A stretch of DNA of 64,000 nt from Chryseobacterium paridis (GTDB lineage Bacteria > Bacteroidota > Bacteroidia > Flavobacteriales > Weeksellaceae): NCBI RefSeq assembly GCF_016595215.1, contig NZ_JAENHK010000010.1, forward strand, positions 1,349,390 to 1,413,389, given 5' to 3'. Positions within the stretch are counted from its first letter, which is position 1; each line of letters begins with the position of its first letter. Of this stretch, positions 8,177-16,559 are shown piece after piece. The notes under the pieces are model-generated. The model saw only the letters and a list, made by a program, of their open reading frames with translations. It did not search any database and had not been told where the DNA came from. The position numbers were made by a program, and so were the translations under genes.

Positions 8177-8203
8177 ATAATAATTAGAATTACTGGTTAT
8201 ATA

Positions 8204-8365
8204 TTACCAACGTTGCCAAGTTTGGGAGGTTCCTCCATTCATAATACTTTTAACAAGACTACCTACATGCATACCTAGGTCATGCATGAATTGATCCCCA
8301 CCATTTACTTTCCTTAGCTCTTTATCATTCAACTCTTGAACTTTGATTTTTTTAATATTTTTCAT
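8204..8365 (-). CDS. double-glycine leader peptide 2 (53 residues)
   Basis: Leader MKNIKKIKVQELNDKELRK, then VNGG; cleavage is predicted after G23. The 30-residue core begins DQFMHDLGMHVGSLVKSIMN and ends GGTSQTWQRW, cysteine-free, with three His/Met pairs and a Trp-rich end. The leader shares the VQEL block with peptides 1 and 3 but is otherwise different. It lies 23 bp downstream of peptide 3, so the pair could act as a two-component bacteriocin. Confidence 0.78.
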   Translation of the reverse strand: MKNIKKIKVQELNDKELRKVNGGDQFMHDLGMHVGSLVKSIMNGGTSQTWQRW

Positions 8366-8388
8366 ATTTTAACATATTTTACTGTTTA

Positions 8389-8550
8389 TTAATTACGGCC
8401 CTCTCTATATCCTTTTATAAAATCACCTCCTTCATTATAAAGATATATAATAGCTCCTGCGATTGCTAGACCAGCTTGCCACCAACCTCCCTCGGTTTTT
8501 CTCATTTCTTTTGTACTTAATTCTTGTACATTTAATTTAGATAAATTCAT
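8389..8550 (-). CDS. double-glycine leader peptide 3 (53 residues)
   Basis: Leader MNLSKLNVQELSTKEMRK, then TEGG (G22), identical to peptide 1 except one K/R change. The core WWQAGLAIAGAIIYLYNEGG continues to DFIKGYREGRN, a hydrophobic stretch with glycines (GxxxG-like AGLAIAGA) and a charged tail, typical of pore-forming class II bacteriocins. First gene of the minus-strand run 8550-7556. Its upstream 200 bp are repeated ahead of peptide 1. Confidence 0.8.
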   Translation of the reverse strand: MNLSKLNVQELSTKEMRKTEGGWWQAGLAIAGAIIYLYNEGGDFIKGYREGRN

Positions 8551-8758
8551 TTTTCAACGTTTTTAAATTAATATTCTATTTAAATATTAAAAAACATCTT
8601 GTGCACTTGTGTTTCTTATTTTCACTAAAATATATATCCCTATAGAGAACTCCAAATAAAATAGTTCCCATACAATAGATTTATAGTTAATGCTTAAATT
8701 TTATAATTCATTAACTTATTTTACTCATTACAAGTCTATAATGTATTAATAATTTACA
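8488..8758. repeat. long direct repeat, copy B (leader plus upstream region)
   Basis: Partner of 5449-5720. It covers the leader of GG peptide 3, its long 5' region with the paired CACAAG half-sites also found in copy A, and the candidate -7 box. Confidence 0.85.
8731..8738 (-). promoter_or_regulatory. candidate promoter of GG peptide 3 (-7 box TAGACTTG)
   Basis: It occupies the same place in copy B as TAGATTTG in copy A, one base away from TAnnTTTG. A TGTG lies 18 bp upstream where a -33 element is expected. The predicted untranslated leader is about 180 nt. Confidence 0.45.
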
Positions 8759-8791
8759 CATCCTTATCCTTTCAATTCTTAATCGTAATGA

Positions 8792-8965
8792 AATTTTGAA
8801 TCCAAAATAAAAGTATTTTTTAATGTAAAAAGTATTAATGTAACAAGCAACCTGTTTTTAGGTGGCAAAACAACGGAAATATCTATTCCTGATGTATCTT
8901 CTCTTTTGATATCTACACTTTCAGATAAATCTACCAAGGATACCAAAATCACTACCTTACAATAA
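8792..8965 (+). pseudogene. 3' fragment of an unidentified gene
   Basis: After a TGA, the plus strand stays open for 57 codons with coding-like composition: NFESKIKVFFNVKSINVTSN, LFLGGKTTEISIPDVSSLL, then ISTLSDKSTKDTKITTLQ and a stop. There is no start codon at the head. It resembles the C-terminus of a truncated protein, left where the AT-rich peptide locus meets the 9100 gene. The rest of 8759-9099 shows nothing recognisable. Confidence 0.45.
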
Positions 8966-9099
8966 ATAGCGTTATTTTTTCATCGAACACTGATAATTAG
9001 TTAAAATCTTATTAATTTTTCAAGTTAAAAGACAAATATCAATTTTGGAATCTTTAATTGAGTAATTTAGCACTGGACTAAAAATGCGCTGAGATTTCT

Positions 9100-11502
9100 A
9101 TGAAAAATATTTTCTTTCTATTACTTATTTCCACTGTACAGCCTGTACTGTCACAAACTAAATTAGAAAAAGCAATAACAAATCTTGAGAATAATTACGA
9201 ACAGGAAAAGGTATACATCCTTACCGACAAATCACAATATGCCGCTGGTGATCAGATCTGGTTTAAAAGTTTCGTATTTGACGGTTACAACCGTTCCCCC
9301 CTGTCTACGACTCTATTTGTGGAATTGTACAACGCTGATAAGAAATTAATAGACTGGAAAACCATACTTCTTACCAATGGTGAAGGCAGTGGAGATTTTA
9401 AATTGAAAGGAGATCTTCCCGAGCAAGTCTACTTTGTAAGAGCCTACACTCCTTACATGACCAATTTTAACGAAGATGACCAGATTGTTAAAGTCATTCC
9501 TATTTACAATCCTAATTCAACGCAAACATTAGAGGTTTCCAAAACTTCCGATTGGTCTGCCAAAGCCTTTCCTGAAGGCGGAGCTTTCATTAATGGCATC
9601 CTTACAAAATTTGCCGTAAGATTGTTAAGCAATACTTCTTTGCCTGAAAAATGGAGTGGGAAAATAATAGAGATGCAAAATCCCAATGTACCTATAACGA
9701 CCTTTACCTCTTTCGATAAAAATGTTGCTTCTTTTACAATAACCCCAGCTTTAGGAAAAAAATACCAGGCTATTATTGAGGATAATACAGGAAAAAAGCA
9801 GACCATCAATTTACCGGAAGTTGCAGATAGTGGTCTCCATTTAGAAGTTTCCAGCTCAAAAGAAGGCATTAAATACAGTTTAAAAGGAGTCAATTTAAAA
9901 CAACAACTCCAAAATTATAAAATTGTAGGAACCATCAATAATCATCTTGCTTATAAAGCCAATATCACTCAGTTAATGAACGAGGCTTCAAGCCTTATTC
10001 CTACAAAGATCAGCAATGGAGCCAATGGGGTTTTACAGTTAGCTATTTTTGATGAACAAGACAATCTCATTGCAAAAAGGCTTTGCTTTATAAAACCTAA
10101 TAATTTAAAGGTTGAGAAAGCAGAAATTATCGGTCAGAACTTAAAACAAACACCAAGATCCTTCAACAGTATCGACCTTTCCCCTGAGTCTTATTTTAAA
10201 AACTATACCGTTTTGGTAAGTGATGATGATAGTAGCAACAAAACTGACGAAGAAAATATACTAAGCAGTCTTTGGTTAACGGGGGACCTTTCTTCAAAAA
10301 TAGATAATCCAGCACAATATTTCTCTAAAACAGCCAATGCTGAAGCACTGGACGCCTTGCTAATTTCTGAAAACTGGAAAAGATTTGACTGGAACTCAGT
10401 TCTTAGTGGAACCACACCAACACTTAAACCCAATTCTCAAAAATTTCTTTCTTATCGGGTAAAACCACTTAAAGACAATGCCCTGATGAAAGACACTAAT
10501 GTCAATTTGGTATTAAGATTAGGAGAAACAGAGCCTACCATTAATCAGTTCAGGACAGATCAAATGGGGTACGTTTATTTAAACAATCTTAGTTTTGATG
10601 AACCTTTGAATGTTTCCGTATTTGTAAATTCAGAGAATGGTAAGGAGTCAAACAATGACAATTTATTTGTCACAGTAGAACCTCTGGTTACTCCTACACC
10701 ATTTAAAGGTAACTTTCCAACTACAAAATACACATTGGTAACAGCTACTGAAAATAAAAAACTTTCTCCAGCCATTTCGAGAGCTATCAATACTCAGAAA
10801 AATAGTAAAAAACTGGAACATGTTGATGTTCAGATTGAAGAAGTACAATTAGTAGGAAAAAAGAAAGATCCAAAAGAAGAGCTTGACAAACAATTATCCA
10901 CAGGAATGTTTAGTTCTGTCAATTCTACGATATTCGATTTCGTTAATGAAGATCAGCATGCTGCAGGATCAACCAACATATTAGACTGGTTACAGGGAAG
11001 AGCGGCCGGCTTAACATTTCAAAGAAATAATTCAGGAATCAACGTTCCTTATATTCGGGGTCAGCAGGCTAAGCTTTATCTGGATGAAACACCTACTGAT
11101 GCGAGCATGATCTCAAGCCTTCCTATAAACAATATTGCGATGGTAAAAATCATCAAAGGATCCGGATTAATAGGTGATGCTGTAGCCATCTATACGATGA
11201 GAGGTAATATGAAATCTAAAAATAATGAAAAGGCAACCCAAAAGAACAACGTATCTGTCATAAAAGGATATGATAAACCTTCAGAATTCCTTATTGAAAC
11301 ATTAGATACTGATGATCCCACAAAGAAGATCGAAAACGATACCAGGGAAACACTCTATTGGAACCCTAATTTATTTGACAGTGACAATATCCCGCCAAGA
11401 ATTAAGTTTTTCAATAATGACACTGCCAAACAATATAAGGTACTGATCATAAGTTTTGATGAAGATGATAATTTATTGTATGAGAATGAGGTTTTTAAAT
11501 AA
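9100..11502 (+). CDS. secreted macroglobulin-like / TonB-plug protein
   Basis: An 800-residue exported protein (signal MKNIFFLLLISTVQPVLSQ). Residues about 35-150 look like an MG2/alpha-2-macroglobulin-type beta domain (VYILTDKSQYAAGDQIWFKS). Near residues 620-710 is a TonB-receptor plug-like stretch (ILDWLQGRAAGLTFQRNN, then YIRGQQAKLYLDETP). No outer-membrane barrel follows, so it is not a receptor by itself. Bacteroidota carry many such proteins; roles in surface nutrient uptake are suspected but unproven. The region 11503-11642 holds only intergenic DNA. Confidence 0.7.
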   Translation: MKNIFFLLLISTVQPVLSQTKLEKAITNLENNYEQEKVYILTDKSQYAAGDQIWFKSFVFDGYNRSPLSTTLFVELYNADKKLIDWKTILLTNGEGSGDFKLKGDLPEQVYFVRAYTPYMTNFNEDDQIVKVIPIYNPNSTQTLEVSKTSDWSAKAFPEGGAFINGILTKFAVRLLSNTSLPEKWSGKIIEMQNPNVPITTFTSFDKNVASFTITPALGKKYQAIIEDNTGKKQTINLPEVADSGLHLEVSSSKEGIKYSLKGVNLKQQLQNYKIVGTINNHLAYKANITQLMNEASSLIPTKISNGANGVLQLAIFDEQDNLIAKRLCFIKPNNLKVEKAEIIGQNLKQTPRSFNSIDLSPESYFKNYTVLVSDDDSSNKTDEENILSSLWLTGDLSSKIDNPAQYFSKTANAEALDALLISENWKRFDWNSVLSGTTPTLKPNSQKFLSYRVKPLKDNALMKDTNVNLVLRLGETEPTINQFRTDQMGYVYLNNLSFDEPLNVSVFVNSENGKESNNDNLFVTVEPLVTPTPFKGNFPTTKYTLVTATENKKLSPAISRAINTQKNSKKLEHVDVQIEEVQLVGKKKDPKEELDKQLSTGMFSSVNSTIFDFVNEDQHAAGSTNILDWLQGRAAGLTFQRNNSGINVPYIRGQQAKLYLDETPTDASMISSLPINNIAMVKIIKGSGLIGDAVAIYTMRGNMKSKNNEKATQKNNVSVIKGYDKPSEFLIETLDTDDPTKKIENDTRETLYWNPNLFDSDNIPPRIKFFNNDTAKQYKVLIISFDEDDNLLYENEVFK

Positions 11503-11642
11503 TATTACTTTTATAACTTTTTGACCATTTACAAGTATCTGATGTTTTCTTTTCTATATTCGAAAAAGCTTACATAAATTCGACACAGATTTTGAATTTA
11601 TACATACATTTGAGCCACTTCAAATTAAACTATTACATACCC

Positions 11643-12719
11643 ATGATCACTAAGAAAGTTAAAGCATCTGTCCTCTTATTTTCATTCCTTTTTTCATCGT
11701 TAACCTATTCTCAAACAATACAAAACAAAACTGATAAGGTTCAAGAAAATCAGATACATGAAGAACAATACATTCCCATCAATGGTATTGAACAATGGGT
11801 AACCATTAAAGGAAATCCTTCGAAACCCATTATTTTGTTTCTCCACGGTGGTCCGGGAAGCCCAATAACTCCTTATATTGATGTTTTATACAAAGGCCTG
11901 GAAAAGGATTTTATTGTTGTTCAATGGGATCAGCGTGGTTCCGGAAGAACGTATGGTCACAATAATCCACCTGAAGAACTGTCTCCCGATTATCTGAAAG
12001 CTCACCCTCTAACTCTGAAACAAATGACCAATGATGGTGTTGCACTTTCTAAATATCTTTTAAAACATCTTCGAAAGCAAAAGATCATTCTTTCCGGTAC
12101 ATCCTGGGGATCCGCTCTCGGAGTAAAAATAGCGACCCAATCTCCCCATCTTTTTTATGCCTATATAGGACATTCTCAAATCGTCAATCCAAACTTCACC
12201 AAAGAAAGATATTCAAAACTTTACAAAATAGCAGAAGATAGAAAAGACGATGATGCCCTGAAAATATTAAACACAATAGGGCAACCACCCTATTCCAGTG
12301 CAAAAAATTCGGGAATGCTTTATAGAGTGATCAAAAAATATGAAAAGGCAAACTCTACTCCCGCTCCTGAAAACTGGTTTATACTAGATCCGGCTTACAA
12401 TAATGAAAAGGATAATAAAGACAGAGAAGACGGCGACGACTACTCATTTGTGAATTTTGTTGGTGATGAAAAATTGGGAGTACAATCAATGGGAGCATCC
12501 ATTGACATGATGAAAGATAACCTGGATTTTAAAATCCCTTTTTATCTTATTCAGGGAGAAGAGGATATCCTGACTCCAAAAGATATGTCGAAAAAGTACT
12601 TCGAAGCATTAAAAGCTCCTAAAAAAGAATATTTCTTATTACCCAAAGCAGCACACGGTTTTAATCAGTCAGTGGTGGATACACAGTATAAAATATTCAG
12701 GAGCATAAGGACGAAATAA
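11643..12719 (+). CDS. secreted alpha/beta hydrolase, prolyl-aminopeptidase-like
   Basis: I chose the ATG at 11643 because MITKKVKASVLLFSFLFSSL plus TYSQ is a clean signal peptide; the upstream in-frame ATG at 11592 adds 17 unlikely residues. Motifs: HGGPGSP oxyanion loop, DQRGSG, nucleophile elbow GTSWGS, acid in EEDILTP and late histidine in KAAHGF. This pattern is that of the proline iminopeptidase (S33) group, so an exported peptidase or esterase is likely. It is related to the truncated gene at 2-289. The terminator at 12835-12876 follows. Confidence 0.85.
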   Translation: MITKKVKASVLLFSFLFSSLTYSQTIQNKTDKVQENQIHEEQYIPINGIEQWVTIKGNPSKPIILFLHGGPGSPITPYIDVLYKGLEKDFIVVQWDQRGSGRTYGHNNPPEELSPDYLKAHPLTLKQMTNDGVALSKYLLKHLRKQKIILSGTSWGSALGVKIATQSPHLFYAYIGHSQIVNPNFTKERYSKLYKIAEDRKDDDALKILNTIGQPPYSSAKNSGMLYRVIKKYEKANSTPAPENWFILDPAYNNEKDNKDREDGDDYSFVNFVGDEKLGVQSMGASIDMMKDNLDFKIPFYLIQGEEDILTPKDMSKKYFEALKAPKKEYFLLPKAAHGFNQSVVDTQYKIFRSIRTK

Positions 12720-12734
12720 TGAAGAGGATTTGAA

Positions 12735-12796
12735 GCCGGAAGATGGAAGTTGCGACAGTGATATTCCTTGCCGATACATTGTCATTATCTTCCGGC
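12735..12796. repeat. inverted repeat with GCCGGAAGAT arms
   Basis: GCCGGAAGAT (12735-12744) and ATCTTCCGGC (12787-12796) are perfect complements 42 bp apart. This GC-richer block stands out from its surroundings and looks like a dispersed intergenic repeat element rather than a terminator. Other copies would be outside this window. Confidence 0.45.
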
Positions 12797-12834
12797 GAGC
12801 GATACCCATCCCAGATATAAATAGTCAATTTTCC

Positions 12835-12876
12835 AGCCTATTATCTCGTTACTTCACGATTCAATAGGCTTTTTTA
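12835..12876 (+). terminator. terminator of the secreted hydrolase gene
   Basis: AGCCTATT (12835-12842) pairs with AATAGGCT (12863-12870), with an inner TCGT/ACGA stem and a following TTTTTT. The rest of 12877-13227 has no gene; it contains the hairpin at 13076-13102. Confidence 0.8.
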
Positions 12877-13075
12877 TATTTCCCAAAGCAGCATTCTATT
12901 TTTAAAACATACCTAATGACATTTGGTATCACCAAACAACATCTTCTTAATTTATACAATACATCATTCTGTTTTATAATTAATCAACCATAACAAAACA
13001 ATGATTCAAAAATAAAATACCTGATTTATAAAAACTAGGTGTTTACCCTGACCTATATGTTCAATTTTCGAAAGA

Positions 13076-13102
13076 AATTAGCCATATAAACAATGGCTAA
13101 TT
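13076..13102. promoter_or_regulatory. perfect inverted repeat upstream of the deaminase-like gene
   Basis: AATTAGCCAT (13076-13085) and ATGGCTAATT (13093-13102) flank a seven-base loop, about 125 bp before the start at 13228. No T run of terminator length follows. Operator or mRNA leader hairpin; the protein that binds it is unknown. Confidence 0.5.
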
Positions 13103-13227
13103 GATATTCTTTTGAACCCTGCTCCGTGGAATTTCATATCCACAAAGTTCAGCTGGATGGGTAAAATCACCTCCAGATAAAAAGGTGAAAAAATGAAATC
13201 GTAAATATTGCTTAAAAAATAATAATC

Positions 13228-14997
13228 ATGAAAGAAAAACAGGTAAAGCAACAGGAAGACCTATCTCAGATACGAGCTATTTTACAACGAATTACAATTG
13301 ATGAAAGATTTCAATGGGGCTCACAAACATTCGTACAGGATCAGGAGTATGATTTGAACCTTATTAAAAAAGATGTGGATTTCAATCTGAAAGATGACTT
13401 GACCTACATAGACCGCCTAAGGCAAAATTACAATTCGCCAGTAACCGATATTAAGGATCAAGAAATGTTAGAGGCCGAGTTGAACAGAATGGAAAAAATG
13501 TACAATTATAAGATCAATTATCTGACTATTATGTCCCATTTGAAAGATATGGAGGATAAACCTAAGATTGAATTGGCAAAACTTGAAAAAAGATATTCAG
13601 ATGAAATTCGCCAGTTGGAATATGAACGTTCCCAACCAATGCATTTCAGGCAGCGTACCCATGAAGGATACAAGAGGAAAATAATCAGAAAGTCCGAGCG
13701 ATCATATGATCAAAAAATAAAGAAAACAAAAACAAACCTCGAAGAAGAGAAAAAGGAAACAACCACCAGGATAAAACAGGAAGAAAAAGACTTGATCAAA
13801 GAAGTTACCCGGTTCCTGAACATTGATGAACGTTATATACCTCTTATAAAATCCGGTACTATGTTACTGCCGAGTGACTCACGCCTGGCTGCCATTTTTC
13901 CGAAAAATCAGTGGCTCACCTTTAACAGTTCCAACAAAATAAACAGACACAAGATCATGCACCGACATGCCCGAAAACTTTTGTTGAATAATAACCTTTT
14001 TACAGGAAAATCTAAGGATAGAACAGGTATATTACCCAGCAGCAGAAAAGGATGTATTTGTATTATGTATATTAAAGAAGGACATATGAAAGACAAAAGT
14101 GGCGCAACTTTCAGGCCTGTGTTTGGTGCATCCGATATTACACCTTATGGCACACAAAGTTTACAAAAAACAGAGATAGAAAGAAATAGCTACACCAGCA
14201 TGGGAGTACCAAATCCCATGGATATATCCGATATTTCTTATGAAAAAACTGCTGAAAGCTTACGTAAACACGTGGATATCATGCAGCGCCTTGGCATAAA
14301 ACCTCCTTCTATGCAGTCTGGTTTATACTTTCTTCAAACTCCCGAGTATAGGGCCAATAAAAAAATAAGCGAAATGCAGCAACCTAAGATAATAAAGAAT
14401 CGCCCGATTAATCAAATAACACAAAACGTGATTGATATAGAGTCTCAGAGAGCAGAAGATCAATTAATTTGCCAGGCGAAACAAAACAAGATCGGTATGC
14501 TTGAAAGCTGGATGCCCAGTAACTGTGCCGAACCGGCTATTATGACCGCTATTTACCAAATGTATAGCCGACCGGCCGATATTTATCTGTCTGTACCTTT
14601 TGAAGGTTATTTGTCTGAAGGGAAACTTTTACTCAAATATACCTGTACCAGATGTGCCCTATCAGAGCCTGCCTTTATGTCTCCTGACGATAGTTCATAT
14701 GGACAAAGACTTACCGACATGCGCCTGCAGAGTAACAGATCTTCCCTGGTAAGCGATCATATATTATCGGCCGGTTTAATTTATAATCATGACAAGAAGA
14801 AGATAAAGGACAAGGAGAAGCAGGCCCACCCTTATAGTAATAAGTCTGATGCTATAACACGTACAGTTCTTCGCAATCAGGGACATGGTTTTGGACACGT
14901 AAAACGTGGTCACGAGCAAGTTGCCATGGATATCACAATTAGACTCATGATAAGCCAGAGTATCAAGGAAGCAACTGAAGATTATATACTGCAATAA
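13228..14997 (+). CDS. large unknown protein with coiled coil and deaminase-like zinc motifs
   Basis: 589 residues, no signal peptide, so probably cytoplasmic. Residues about 75-200 are a highly charged coiled coil (KIELAKLEKRYSDEIRQLEY, EEEKKETTTRIKQEE). The C-terminal third has NCAEPAIMTAIY (Cys433, Glu435), a beta-like stretch ADIYLSVPF, then YTCTRC (Cys473, Cys476). C-A-E followed some 40 residues later by CxxC is the zinc signature of the cytidine-deaminase-like fold. I infer a C-terminal deaminase domain, possibly acting on a nucleic acid or nucleotide, but the family is not recognised and the spacing is longer than usual. It stands alone, with its own upstream hairpin. Confidence 0.55.
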   Translation: MKEKQVKQQEDLSQIRAILQRITIDERFQWGSQTFVQDQEYDLNLIKKDVDFNLKDDLTYIDRLRQNYNSPVTDIKDQEMLEAELNRMEKMYNYKINYLTIMSHLKDMEDKPKIELAKLEKRYSDEIRQLEYERSQPMHFRQRTHEGYKRKIIRKSERSYDQKIKKTKTNLEEEKKETTTRIKQEEKDLIKEVTRFLNIDERYIPLIKSGTMLLPSDSRLAAIFPKNQWLTFNSSNKINRHKIMHRHARKLLLNNNLFTGKSKDRTGILPSSRKGCICIMYIKEGHMKDKSGATFRPVFGASDITPYGTQSLQKTEIERNSYTSMGVPNPMDISDISYEKTAESLRKHVDIMQRLGIKPPSMQSGLYFLQTPEYRANKKISEMQQPKIIKNRPINQITQNVIDIESQRAEDQLICQAKQNKIGMLESWMPSNCAEPAIMTAIYQMYSRPADIYLSVPFEGYLSEGKLLLKYTCTRCALSEPAFMSPDDSSYGQRLTDMRLQSNRSSLVSDHILSAGLIYNHDKKKIKDKEKQAHPYSNKSDAITRTVLRNQGHGFGHVKRGHEQVAMDITIRLMISQSIKEATEDYILQ

Positions 14998-15134
14998 AAA
15001 TATCCGGATATACAATTGGCTATATCAATGAAATAGATCTGAAACAAGTCAGATTAATTCTAGTACAATACCGCAAGTTTCGGATTTCTTACTTCTTCAT
15101 ATAAAACTAATTTTATCCTCATAAAAATCATAAT

Positions 15135-15848
15135 ATGAAAGATATAGAAAAGAGACTGGCTTCAAGGGATTGGCAGAAGATTACGGGAGAACTGCATGAC
15201 AAAGGGTTTGTGATAGTCAGGGATGTATTAAGCAAAATGGAATGTGATAATCTAATTGCCACTTACAATGCAGACAATACCTACCGCAAAACCATCAATA
15301 TGGAACGGTACCGGTTTGGTCTGGGAGAGTATAAATACTTTCAATATCCATTGCCTGAATTGATTACCAAAATACGCGAACAGATATATGCTGAAATAGC
15401 ACCAGTGGCGAATCAATGGATGCAAGAACTTAATATCGATAAAAAGTTTCCTTCGACACATAAAGCCATGAAAAAGCTCTGTCAGGAACATAGCCAGGAA
15501 AAGCCAACCGTTCTGATATTAAAATACGGTAAAGGAGGTTTTAATACCTTGCATCAGGATCTGTATGGTGAAATTTACTTTCCGATGCAGATCGTTTTTA
15601 TGCTGGATCAGATAGAAGAAGATTATAAGGGTGGGGAATTTGTCATAACAGAGCAGATTCCTCGTGCGCAATCCAAAGCCAATGTATTAAAACCCAACCG
15701 GGGCGACATGCTGATACTGACAACCAATTTCCGTTCCGTGAAAGGATCTAAAGGCTATTACCGGGTTAATATGAAACATGGGGTAAGTCCTCTTCATAGT
15801 GGACACAGACATAGTCTTGGTATTATTTTCCATGATGGATTGAGTTAG
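15135..15848 (+). CDS. 2-oxoglutarate/Fe(II)-dependent oxygenase
   Basis: 237 residues with the iron facial triad: His140 and Asp142 in TLHQDLYG and His215 in MKHGVSP. Arg225 (GHRHSLG) is placed to bind 2-oxoglutarate. It resembles COG3826-type oxygenases (prolyl-hydroxylase-like), which in other bacteria often lie in alkylation-damage operons with ada or alkA genes. The next gene encodes an Ada-type zinc domain, which supports a DNA-repair or stress link by context. The direct substrate (protein or damaged base) is unknown. Confidence 0.85.
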   Translation: MKDIEKRLASRDWQKITGELHDKGFVIVRDVLSKMECDNLIATYNADNTYRKTINMERYRFGLGEYKYFQYPLPELITKIREQIYAEIAPVANQWMQELNIDKKFPSTHKAMKKLCQEHSQEKPTVLILKYGKGGFNTLHQDLYGEIYFPMQIVFMLDQIEEDYKGGEFVITEQIPRAQSKANVLKPNRGDMLILTTNFRSVKGSKGYYRVNMKHGVSPLHSGHRHSLGIIFHDGLS

Positions 15849-15924
15849 CTACAAAATAGACAGAAATTAAAAGATAATTCTATGTCATATTTTCAATCTA
15901 AAAACTAATAGTAAAACTCCCCAA

Positions 15925-16185
15925 ATGATAAAGCATACTGATCTGGGTGAAACCCCTGAAAAGAGAGAAAAGACACTCCGTTCTTTAATCCGAAAAGGTG
16001 ATGTGGCACTCGCTGGTTATGTAAAAGCAAAAATCTATGGTTTGCTTTCATGCTCATCCGGTAAAAGAATGAAGCCTGAAAACCGTGTTTTCTTTAAGAA
16101 TGAAGTAGAAGCATTAGGCCATGGATACAGACCATGTGGACATTGCATGAAGGAAAAATATGAGGAATGGAAAAAGAAAAAGTAG
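15925..16185 (+). CDS. small Ada-type metal-binding protein
   Basis: 86 residues matching the N-terminal Ada zinc domain: YGLLSCSSGKRMKPENRVFF followed by YRPCGHC. Cys43, Cys71 and Cys74 align with Ada metal ligands; the fourth Ada Cys, four residues after the first, is Lys47 here. In Ada that domain takes a methyl group from DNA phosphotriesters. This stand-alone protein lacks the AraC and O6-methyltransferase parts and one ligand, so it may bind DNA or metal without repair. It lies 76 bp after the 2OG oxygenase, likely cotranscribed. Confidence 0.75.
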   Translation: MIKHTDLGETPEKREKTLRSLIRKGDVALAGYVKAKIYGLLSCSSGKRMKPENRVFFKNEVEALGHGYRPCGHCMKEKYEEWKKKK

Positions 16186-16203
16186 ATATTTTATTGATCT
16201 AAA

Positions 16204-16228
16204 TAAAAAAGCCCTTCAAAAGAGGGCT
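16204..16228 (-). terminator. terminator downstream of the lipoprotein/membrane protein pair
   Basis: AGCCCT (16210-16215) pairs with AGGGCT (16223-16228). On the minus strand the stem is followed by TTTTTT, so it ends transcription coming from 17312-16275. Confidence 0.7.
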
Positions 16229-16274
16229 AAAACTAATATATCATTCAATATTGTATTTTTATTTATAAAACCTA

Positions 16275-16544
16275 TTAATGCTTTTTAAATTTATTTTTGA
16301 CTTTTATATATATAATAGAAAAAACAGCAAAAACTAATAGAATAATTGAAAATAGATCAAAATCTAACGTTTCTTTGTCTAGATCTTTAAATATTACAAA
16401 AAACATAGATATTACAAATAAAAAAGGGAAAAGAGCGGAAATAAAGTACCATGAAATTTCTTTTAAAAATTCACTTTTTTTCTCATTCCAAATAAAAAGA
16501 CATATAGAAAAACTTAGAACTGCAATTATTATAGTACTTATCAT
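16275..16544 (-). CDS. small membrane protein (89 residues)
   Basis: Hydrophobic from the start (MISTIIIAVLSFSICLFI), then a second helix (WYFISALFPFLFVISMFFVI), a charged loop and a third (DLFSIILLVFAVFSIIYIKV), ending in a lysine-rich tail KVKNKFKKH: three spans, positive end inside. It follows the lipoprotein gene by 15 bp and shares its terminator. No family recognised. Given the divergent GG peptide at 17663 it might be part of a peptide/immunity cassette, but that is only positional. An 88-residue plus-strand frame across it is a shadow. Confidence 0.6.
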   Translation of the reverse strand: MISTIIIAVLSFSICLFIWNEKKSEFLKEISWYFISALFPFLFVISMFFVIFKDLDKETLDFDLFSIILLVFAVFSIIYIKVKNKFKKH

Positions 16545-16559
16545 ATTATTTTATTTATT

